Shown here in pieces: positions 33,613 to 43,800 of a stretch of 64,000 nucleotides of DNA. How positions within the stretch are numbered: position 1 is the first letter of the stretch; each line of letters begins with the position of its first letter. Under the pieces are notes generated by a model. It did no database searches. It was not told where the DNA came from and saw only the letters and a program-made list of their open reading frames with translations. Both the position numbers and the translations under genes were made by a program. Origin of the DNA: Danio rerio (Eukaryota > Chordata > Actinopteri > Cypriniformes > Danionidae); NCBI RefSeq assembly GCF_049306965.1, contig NC_133199.1, positions 43,382,001 to 43,446,000 on the forward strand, read 5' to 3'.

Positions 33613-33664
33613 GATGATGAAGATTGATGTGTGTGTCAGTGATGAAGTGTTCAACTCACAGCAC

Positions 33665-33689
33665 TATAAACACTCACAGCACTCAATAT

Positions 33690-33695
<6 letters not shown>
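33665..33695 (-). promoter_or_regulatory. V7 promoter: octamer-like element and TATA box
   Basis: TATAAA at 33665-33670 and ATGCAAAC at 33688-33695 on the + strand, with (CA)n beyond. Confidence 0.75.
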
Positions 33696-33763
<68 letters not shown>

Positions 33764-33780
33764 ACACCCACACACACACA
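33695..33780. repeat. (CA)n microsatellite next to V7 octamer
   Basis: A long CA tract, interrupted near 33757 and 33767, abuts the octamer. Confidence 0.95.
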
Positions 33781-33999
33781 CTGCGCTCAGCTAATAGAGT
33801 TGAACAGTAATGTGTTGTAGTGGTGAACACAGCTGCACTGAGCGTTAATGTCAAATGAAGCTCTTGTGGTTTGATCTGCTCTATTCTGAGCTGCAGAAAC
33901 TCTGAACACTGTTTGATTGGTTTAACTCTCTGAACTGGAACAGATTCACTTTCACTTCTGCTCATTAACTCATCATCAGACCCTCATCAAGATCAGCTG

Positions 34000-34890
34000 A
34001 AAGATTAATAAGACTTAAACAGCTTCTCAAATAATCAACAGAAATAGATGGAGACTCGAGATTCATCTGGGAGATTCATATGAGACTGGATTTGTGGATC
34101 TCTTGTTAGACAGTGATCTGATTCAGTTCAGTTCACAGTTTTAGATTCATTTCAGGATTATATGATTATGGGGTTCAGGCTGATGATGATTTATGCTTTA
34201 ATATTAATATTTAAGTGCTTCTCGTACAGCGTTCAGTGAAAATAAATGATCAACTTTAGATGTTTCCTGCATCAAGTGTATTGACAGTGAACACATGAAT
34301 ACTGTGTACATGCAGACGACTGACATATGAGCAAGAGTTCAGTGTGTTCATCAAACATTTCAGACTTAAACACACCTAAAACTGACACATTTCATATTTC
34401 AGCATTTTATTATTTCCATATTCATCAGGAAAAACAGTTTTAAACTGATTTCAGTGCACTGAGAACTCTGAATTAGAGAAATAGTTCAATATTAGCTGAA
34501 TTCAGTTTCCTCAAAGTCTCCTAGATGAAGAATAAATCAGTGATATGCTGAGACTCTGTCTGTGTTGATGAGGAATGAGCGCAGTAAATCAGCATTATTC
34601 TGTCACAGAAGCAGCTGGAGTTTCCACACAGAGACTGTTTTACTCCAGCAGTAGTGGAGGTGTCATGAGCTGCAGCTTTCTGAAGGTTTTACTCTGCTTT
34701 ACTGGAGACTGGAGTGTGTTTGAGGCGTCGTGTGTTTATTTGATCATCAGATCATCAGCAGCTCTTGAGGAAAACAGTCGATCCATTCACCGTCAGACTG
34801 AACAGATTCACTGATGCTCAATAATGATCACAGAGAAACACAGTCTGTCATCTTCAGTGGGGTTTTTACTATTAAATTAATATTCTGATG
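34000..34890. other. Spacer between V7 and V8, no gene supported
   Basis: I find no V, J or other coding exon. A short frame at 34575-34814 has no recognisable features. From about 34890 the sequence matches the 3' flank of V5 (from 26890). Confidence 0.4.
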
Positions 34891-35088
34891 GAGACTCTGG
34901 TGAACAATGATGGACTTTTGGTTTGTTTCTGTCCACTAATGCTTTGACTTTTGCTCTCTATGATGATGAAGAGCGACAGATTCATCTGGATGATTTTATT
35001 TCTGATGCTTGAGTGACTGTAGTTTCACATCCTCCTGTGAGCTGCTCCAGGATCAGTTCAGTCTCTGTGACTCTGACTGACTGACGGA

Positions 35089-35116
35089 GGTTTTTGTATC
35101 ACTCTTTATCACTGTG
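35089..35116 (-). other. V8 recombination signal sequence, 12-bp spacer
   Basis: Nonamer GGTTTTTGT (35089-35097), spacer atcactctttat, heptamer CACTGTG (35110-35116). Confidence 0.93.
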
Positions 35117-35590
35117 TGAACACTGGACCACTGTGTTCACTCTGACAGTAATAATGTCCAGCATCTTCAGTCTGGACTCCACTGATGCTCAGAGTGAAAT
35201 CAGTCTTAGATCCACTGCCACTGAATCTAGATGCAGTTCCTGACTGGAGAACAGTTGTGTAATAAATCAGGAGTTTAGGAGCTTCTCCAGGTCTCTGTAA
35301 GTACCAGCTAACAAGATAAGTTCCACTGCCATAACAGCAAGGTGGATCTCTGCTGAATCTGCAGTGGACAGTGAGGGATTGTCCAGGTTCAGAAAGCAGC
35401 ACTGAGGGAGTTTGAGTCACTGTCACCTGACCAATACATTCTGCCAGAGGAGAAACATTAGAAATCATTTGTATAATCATATATAAGATCACAACACCGA
35501 AACACAAGTCAATAGCACACATGATGTTGAGGGACACACACCTCCACATAATGCTGCCAGTGTCCAGATCAATATGCTGCTGAAGCTCAT
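35117..35590 (-). CDS. Immunoglobulin light-chain V gene V8
   Basis: The leader exon (35590-35542) reads MSFSSILIWTLAALCG plus a split codon. The V exon (35440-35117) after acceptor tctggcag opens ECIGQVTVTQTPSVLLSEPG. It then has LTVHCRFSRDP, a CDR1 with adjacent cysteines (PPCCYGSGTYLVS), [39 protein letters not shown] and CDR3 QSEHSGPVFT. It is open, with its own leader and FR1 type, and so forms a third V family. The germline CDR3 (HSGPV) is shared with V2 and V6. It is the distal end of the locus in this window. Confidence 0.92.
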
Positions 35591-35655
35591 TGTTGTTCTT
35601 GTAGGTTCAGTTGTAGTGAAAACAGTTGTTGATCGTGTTTTCTGTGTGTCAGAGT

Positions 35656-35716
35656 TATAAACACATGCAGAGCACTGAAGCGTGTGCCGCTCATGTAAAA
35701 CACTCCACATGCAAAC
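35656..35716 (-). promoter_or_regulatory. V8 promoter: octamer-like element and TATA-like box
   Basis: TATAAA at 35656-35661 and ATGCAAAC at 35709-35716 on the + strand. The spacing between the two is about 30 bases longer than at the other V genes, so the TATA assignment is less sure. Confidence 0.6.
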
Positions 35717-35759
35717 ACTGATGGAGTGAAACTGGTGTAATCTCTTTTACTCTACTGGG

Positions 35760-36270
35760 AATCCTCACTCACAGATGTGCATTACAGTGTATTCAGTATA
35801 TCAGCGTGTGTTTTGATTTAAAATAGAGTTAAACAGCATAGCAGAACTTGCAAAACTAAACACTATTACAATGTTAAACTATCATGATGTGGGAGTTTGG
35901 ATTGTGTATATAGTTTGTATTTTACAGTAAGGTTACAATCCAAGATTTCTGACAAAGACTCTAAGATAAAATACAAGAACTGAATAAAGGATGTCACTGT
36001 TTGTTTGCAGTCACCATTAGTGTTGGTCATTAGTGTTGGCTTTACAGGCTTACTAAATCCTATGTTTTGTTGGCTATTTTATCTGTCTGTCTGTATGTTT
36101 TAATGAGTATAAATATTTAGTTTATATTGGAAGTCAAAGGTGAGACTATAGAGAGACAAAGTATTATAAAACATTGTCATTTGAGCAATTTGTTTAACAA
36201 AAGCTTTACTTTAGTGACGCCTGCTGGGTGAAACTGTAAATACAACTGAAAACATTCATTACAAGTTCAA
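35760..36270. other. Intergenic, no gene supported
   Basis: Plain AT-rich sequence between the light-chain locus and a SINE. I see no coding or structured feature. Confidence 0.4.
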
Positions 36271-36273
36271 GTG

Positions 36274-36417
36274 CATTCATTCATTTTCCTTCGGCTTAGT
36301 GTCTTATTTATCAGGGGTCACCACAGTGGATTGAACCACCAATTAATCCAGCTTATGTTTTAAACAGCGGATACCCTTCCAGCTGCAACCCAGTACTGGG
36401 AAACACCCATAGACCCT

Positions 36418-36459
<42 letters not shown>

Positions 36460-36594
36460 TACACTGTGGCCAATTTAGTTCATCAATTCCCCTATAGCGC
36501 ATGTCTTTGGACTGTGGGGGAAACCGGAGCACCCGGAGGAAACCCACACCTACATGGGGAGAACATGCACTATACTGCGCCATTGCGTCGCCCA
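36274..36594 (-). repeat. DANA-type SINE with internal (CA)n
   Basis: Read on the - strand the body words are tgcatgttctccccatgtag, tttcctccgggtgctccggt, cagtactgggttgcagctgg and the (GAAT)n tail. An expanded CA run sits in the usual GT-rich position of the body. Confidence 0.82.
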
Positions 36595-36689
36595 CTTATA
36601 CATTATTAAATAAATTTGAAAATTCGCAATGGCAACTATTATTACCGTTGGCTCACTAGCTTGAATAAAGTTTGGTTTTTGGCCGTTCA

Positions 36690-37440
36690 TAAGAAAAGGT
36701 TGGAGCACCCCTGAGGTGAACAATCTCAAAGGGCATCTATGGTGAAAAATCTGCTTTTAAAGTTGTTTGGACAGACATGTGTGTAAGTATAGTGTATATA
36801 CTGTCATATTGGGGTGAAATAAACACACCCAGTCCTTTTTTTCAGATTTAACAACATAAAAACGGTGGACCAATTGGAGCCTTAAAGGCCCAGTGGAAAC
36901 AAAAAAACAGCAACAACCTTTTCCCAGCTATGATACAGACACTTCAAACAGCTATAATAAATCCTCAGATGGGTGTTTTGAGCTGAAACTTTACAGACAC
37001 ATTCTGGGGACACAAAAGACTTATAATAAATATGGAAAAAGGGGTGACCTTGGTGCCATTTAATCTTTGAGCTTCTTCACACGACTCAACTCCTAAACAC
37101 TCGCTGCATCGGGCTCGTGGCTCTCAGAACTGCCTACACCGATACCAAACCGACCAATCACAGAGCTTTTGCTATGCCTCATTGCGAGATGTATTTACAT
37201 TATTTGAGAGGTGTGCGTTAGCGAGGGCTATGCGACAGCACAAATGCTGCATCAAAGCATACGCGTGCTCTTGAAGTATAATATAATCAGACGTATAGAA
37301 TATACTAAAATAAAACTGTAAATCAGCCATTTAGAAATTGACTCGTGCAAGTGTCAGTTAAAGTGTTGGAGAGATGAAAGAGTGTTTCCTACAGGTGGTT
37401 TGTCAAACCCACTTACCTGTCTGAGGCACACTCAAACAAT
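36690..37440. repeat. Interspersed repeat, probably non-autonomous DNA transposon
   Basis: The block starting aaagggcatctatggtgaaa and running through ggtggaccaattggagcctt and gcagcaacaacctt-like sequence has the look of a common zebrafish repeat. I could not identify both ends. Confidence 0.3.
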
Positions 37441-37861
37441 CTCTAAATCATTTCTGGATACACTATGCATTTATTTCCCCAGCTCTATGTAGTAGCATTG
37501 CAATTTCACATGCATTTTTCTCTGCTTAAAATCTTCCAAATGTTTGAGCTGAGTGCAGATATTTGCAAATACACGGTCAATGGAAATGTGGAGGTTTACT
37601 ATGCAAAACCCCAGTGTGAATAGCTTGTTGTTTGGGATCAGACTCTTCACATCGGGAGATCGGTGGACATAAGCGGATCCCACACAGACTGAGTTAAGTC
37701 AGTGGAGGATTTACTGTTAGTTGATTTATCAATTTGACAATTTCTAGTTTCTTTTGAGTTGTTGATTGATGATATTACTTTAGTTTGTCAAAGGGATTTT
37801 GTGCGTTGCATGCGCTGACCTGAGACTGATAACCAGCGGATCAACAAGAAGCAGATACAAG

Positions 37862-37892
37862 ATGAAAACACCGTGGCTTATACTTCTCCTGA
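37862..37892 (+). CDS. Exon 1: signal peptide start
   Basis: ATG to MKTPWLILLL then a split Ser codon and donor gtaagt. Joined to exon 2 it gives MKTPWLILLLSSVVWA before EEQYY, a textbook signal peptide with an AxA-like cleavage site (VWA). The fit of phase and of the hydrophobic core across a 3.56-kb intron is the main reason for choosing this start. Confidence 0.85.
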
Positions 37893-40800
37893 GTAAGTCT
37901 GTAATCTGACAAAGTGTGCAAACTGACAAGATTCCTATGTTTAACTAATGCTTAAAGGGATCGTTCACCCCAAAATTAAAATCTACTCACTATTTATTCA
38001 TCCTCAATTGGCTTTAAACATTTATGACTTTCTTTTTAATGCTGAATGGAAAAGAAGATATTTTGAAGAAAGCAGAAAGCTGTTGACATGCACATTGGGA
38101 AAAATAAACACTATGGAAGTCAATGGTGACAGGTTTAATGTCTAAATGTCATCAACATATGAGAGAAACTCAAACAGGCTTCTGAGAAGTCAAGGACGAG
38201 TAAATGATAACAGAATTTTCAGTTTTGGGTGAACTGTCCTGTTAATGTGTTAGCTGAGAGAACAAATGCATTCAGTACTAATGTATTATCATGTGATTTG
38301 GCTTTATGTGGACCGTTTATTTGTAGAATATACTATTAATATATATTTTTAAATGTATTTAAACATGTTGATTTCCAGTCATGTGTTGTTGACAGTTCCA
38401 GAAACTGTCCCTCTTTGTTTTCCTTCTTCTATATTTGCATTTACGCCTTTATAAATATTCCTGGAAAAACTCCCCGGCTCTGCTAAGATTTGCATAACCA
38501 AGCCTAAATGGTGAACAATATTCCATACATTTGCATTGACCCTGCAGTAACATACAGTGTTGGTCAACCATTAACAGTTTAGTAAATTACAGTGTGCTCT
38601 GTTTAATGCCTGAACACTGTCAAAATATTACTGTGTTAAAGATACAATCTCAGAAGCATCTTGATATATGTTTACCTGCATACTTCATCTGCTTGCATTT
38701 TAAAATGCTGTCATTTTAAACTCTTGATAAACTAGTATTTAAACACACACATAGTTAAGGATTAAAGTATAAGGGTCTTATTGCACATAAGCTGTCACAC
38801 ACCCACAATGTTTTATCAAAAGCACATGAAATGCCTCCACTGCTGAGACTGCAGCTCTGCACAAGACTTTTGGCCAGCGGAGATATTAAAATGGTTGTGA
38901 GTCTGGTTTTCTCAAGGTTTTTTTTCTTCACTCTCCTATTGGTGAAGTTTTTTTCCCTCTCCGCTGTCGCCACTGGCTTGCATGGTTCAGGATCTGTAGA
39001 GCTGTGCATCGATGAATTTGCTCCTCAGTGCTTGGACTCTCAATAACGACTTCAAACCGCACTGAACTGAGCTAAACTGAACTGAACTTAAACACTAAAA
39101 ACTGAACTACCCTGATCCAGTTACTATGACCATTTATGTGAAGCTGCTTTGACACAATCTACATTGTAAAAGCGCTATACAAATAAAGCTGAATTGAATT
39201 GAATGAAATGCATATAAAACAGTTAACAAAAATAAATTGTATAAGAAAAAGAAAAGCCAAACACAATAATTATATAAAACATAGTCACATCGTATCTGTA
39301 ATGTCAATTATTTCAACCTTAGAGTGCAAGTTTATTATCCTCATTTGTTGTAAGGCCTGTGACTCTGTCCCCATTTCAAGCTAATTTAAGCCATTTGGGC
39401 ACAATAAATAAATGTGTATAGCTTAACAATTAATTGTATATTGCTTATTTCACTTGTATATTTGCTCTGTTGTATTTAACTATGCTTGTAAGTTGTTTAT
39501 TACATATTATTCAGCTACGCTCCCTAACAAAACCTTTAAAAATCTCAATCTAAAATTATGAATTATTTCCAAATAGAGCTATTTGTGAAACTGTATTCAT
39601 ATCATAGTATATATTACAGTAAGAGGACATATTGCAATGTCACTTTTTTCTAATATCGTGCAGCCTTGATATATAACATATTTACTTAAAAGAAATAATA
39701 TGCAAAATATCTTAATGAAAAATTATTACTCCGCTTCTGAATTTAGAAATAGCCACAAACTAACTTTGATCCTAATTCAGTGTTTATTCGTTGTCTTGAA
39801 TAATATCACTTTAAAAATTTTTAATTTGATAAAGATTTGATCAATTTGAAAAACATAATTATTCTGCAAAGTATTTTAACAAGCAAAAATACTAAATTGG
39901 TTTCTACAAAAATATGACCCTGGACCACAAAACCTTATTGCTTGATTATGCTTTTGGTAATAGCCAAGAAATACACTGAGGCTGTATGTTTTTCTTTCAT
40001 GCCGAAAATCACTAGAATATTTGAATAGAATATAAAAAAGATCATCTTCCATGTTTCCTACTGTAAATATATCAAAACTTAATTTTTTTATAGTAATATG
40101 CATTGCTAAGATCTTATTCTGGACAAATTTAATAAGGATTTTCTCAATATTTAGATTTTTTTTAAACACCCAAATTACAGCCATTCAAACAGTTTCATCT
40201 CGGCCACACATTGTCATATCCTAACAAACTATACATCAATGGAAAATGTATTCATTTAATTTTTATATAATGCATAGATCTACATTTCCAAAAATGTACA
40301 CTTAGAACTGTTTTTTTTTTTTTGCAAGTGGTGCTCACTGCAGAGCCATTTGGGCAGAGCTGAGCTCCAGCAAGGGGGAGCTTGAGCTCTCGCTCCTCCT
40401 TTCTTGCAGTTCTTCTACGAGTGATGTCACTGGGGGTAGGGTTAGGGGTGGGGTTGGTGTACGCATTAAAACAGCTTATAGGAGGAGGAGCGAGAGCTCA
40501 TGCTTCCCCTCGCTAGAGCTCAGCTGGCTCTGCAGTGAGCACCGTCTCTTTTTTTGTGGATCACAAATGGTAACATTTACATTATTTCAGGCAAGTACAT
40601 TGTAAGTAACCAATTACTTAAAAAAATGTTGTATTTAATTACACCTAACAATGCAAAATGTAGCTAAAATCACTACCCAACACAGGCCCATTATGAAAAT
40701 GTGCTCCGGGTATAATGTGCTTGTGGTTGCATAGTGCTGCATTATTTGTGTAAACGCAGCGACCTCTGGTGGATTTACAAGAAATTACACCAATGAGAAA

Positions 40801-43800
40801 ACGTGTCCTAGTAATGTATTTGAGATTATCAGGGTAGGGCTGCACAATATTGGAAAAATCTGACATTGTAATATTTACATTTAGTCATTTAGCAGACGCT
40901 TTTATCCAAAGCGACTTACAAATGATATTTAGTTGCTGTTATAGTTCTGCTATTATATATATTGCGATATGAGTACAGTTTCACCAGATGGAATTGAATA
41001 GCTCTATTTGGAAATAAATCATTAGTTAGGATTGATTGAGGGGATTTTCTAAGGGTGTAAATCATGTGTAAAAAATAATAAACAAACTGCAAGCTAAAAT
41101 AAGTACAATAAAGCAACGGAAAAAGTAAAATACACAGTGCTTAATGGTTTTCCAGTGAGTCAAACAGTATTTATGTATAAAAATGTAATCATGAAATGTA
41201 AAGTAACACATGCAAAAATGATAGATATTCACTGTGCTATGGGTATTATCTGCAATGACTCCACAAATCTCATGTATTCTCAGCTGATCAACTATAATCC
41301 TAACTCAACAGTGCAGGTCCTGTGACATGACTATTGACTATATTGCAATATCGATGCTGAAACAGTATATTGTGCAGCCCTAGTCCAGGGCACATAGAAA
41401 TATGAATTCTGATGCATGCATAAAGATTGCTTTAACCCGTTTATCAATGACCAGGCTCGGTGGTATGGGCAGAGGAACAGTATTATCCTCAGAGCAATAA
41501 CATCACATGGGATAAGGCCAGACTCTACTGCCAGCAATGCTTCAAGGAACTGACCACCATCACCAGCAGAAACGTCCATCTGATTGCCAACAACCTCTCG
41601 GCGGACTACTGGATCGGACTGCGCAGGAGCTACAACGGCACACTCCCATGGTCCAAATGGTCCAACGAGGATCCTGTTACCTACCAGAACTGGTATCCCG
41701 GCCATCCCGTGCCGAACACAGAAAAAAAACAGCCAATCTGCCCAACCACACAAACTCCACTCACCTCCACAACCACAATAACAACCACATCTACATCCAC
41801 ACCGACAACCACTACGATGGAAACTTCATCATTTGTGGCTAACAAATCAGGCGATATGTGTCCCATCCTGGTCGATATTCTTGATTGCTTAAATATGACG
41901 TATAAGGATCTTGAAAGTACAGTGAACTCATACACGATCACGACGCCCAAAACAACAACACACAGCACTTTGCCGACTAGCACAACAACATACAGCACTC
42001 AAACCACTCCACAAAGCACCACAGTCAGCAGCTGCATCCTGGAACCCGAACCCGATCCGGATGTGTACATCGAGGACTCCTGTGTGGTCTTGCTCAGCTT
42101 CGGCATGTGGAAGGAAAAAGTGTGTAATATAAGTCGACCCTTCATCTGTTATGACGGTGAGTGCTTGGCATTTACGGTTTATTGGGTGTGTTTTAATAAT
42201 AATGATGATAATAATAATAGTGAGTTAGGCGATAGCATGATCGCCTCACAGCAAGAAGGACGCTGGTTTGAGCTTCGGCTGAGTCAGTTGCCATTTCTGT
42301 GTGGAGTTTGTATGTTCTCCTCGTGTTGGCATGGGTTTCCTCTTGGTGCTCCAAGTCCCACAGTCCAAACACATTTGGTGAATTGGGTAGCTAAATTGGC
42401 CGTTGCGTATGGGTGTGATTGAAAGTGTATGGGTGTTTCCCAGCATGGCGAAGAGTGAAGTCTTGCAATGTTACGCAAATGAAAAAGGCAGAATGTGAGA
42501 TTTGACTATGAGACATACCATCTAGTGTAACCCCAAGACTTTTTACATGGGTTGACAAATTGACTGGAGAGTTGTGAATCAATGAACAGGGTAAAAGATT
42601 GAACTTTGGATAAAGCAGACTTTGACCCAACCAGGGGTGCGTTTTCCAAAACCATCGTTAGCCAACTAAGGTTGCAAGTTGCGCCGTTACAAACATAGTT
42701 AGTTGATTTGGCGTTTCCCAAATGCATCGTTCCAATGAACATTCATAAACTTGTGCACTTGCAACTACACCTCTGGAGCTGTAGTTAGAAACATAGTTCC
42801 TGGCTGTGTTCTAATTCCAGTTATCCCCCTATGCCCTATTCGTTTAGAATATTCTGACATTTAATCTTGGAAAGATTAAAAATAAAAAGACATTAAGGTC
42901 ATCTCTCTTAGGTGTAATTTGCTTTCAAAGTATTATTACAGTTCAGTTTTAGCGATCTTCATGTTTACAATTGTGCTTCCTTTACAGTGCACTTTGAAAA
43001 CATTGATGTCATTTTAAACACTGCCTCATGACGAAAGCTGTAGGTGACCTAATATTTAAAAGCGGAATTTATGTTATGTCTCCAAAGCTTGTGAAAACAA
43101 AAAACATAGCATATGTTAATTCTTTTAGTATTATAGTAGGTTATTTATTCAGTATCTGTACTATATATGACATGGCCTTCTGGTTAGAGCTTTCTGCAGT
43201 GGTTTACATGTCTCAAATTGTAAAAGTAGACTTTTTAAAAAATAAAAAAATAAACAATATCCTACTTAATAATAATAACAAACATTAATATTAAAAATAT
43301 TATTATTAAAGTAGGATTTTTTCATTTCCTAATAAATAATAAATATTACATTTAATTTCCTAATAAATCGCCTCATTTATTTATAATTTATATATGATAT
43401 TAGAATAGTGTTTGCTTTTGTAAGTGATTTAATGTTTTAGAATAAAATTTGTAATGTTATTACAAATATCTCAATAATATTTGTAAAGGAAACATTGGTC
43501 CTATATGAGCCGTTTACATATATTTCAGTTAATATGGAAAGCGAGTGCATGTTTTAACTATTATTGGATTTTATTTTTAACGTGCGTGCGTGTAAAACAA
43601 TATAATTTGCACAAAGAAATGATGGGGTTCTTCTCTAAAGTAGCTGTTACTCCACCCCATTTAGAGCGCCATTATGAGCATTTTACTTTATAATTAATGT
43701 GGTTCAAACGATGGGTCTGTGAAAGAGAAACTGCAGGTTTTGTGAAACACTCATCACTACATCATTCTTTTCGCAAACGATGCAAAACTTAAGCCAAAAC

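Noticed and set aside
41331-41998. Antisense frames over the lectin exon
   Set aside because: Mirror frames of exon 2. The + strand frame has CTLD motifs, a signal peptide and matched splice phases.
42157-42422. Reading frame continuing past exon 2 into the intron
   Set aside because: A consensus donor (gtgagt) lies at 42157 and the continuation runs into a SINE. The downstream exons fit in phase 1.
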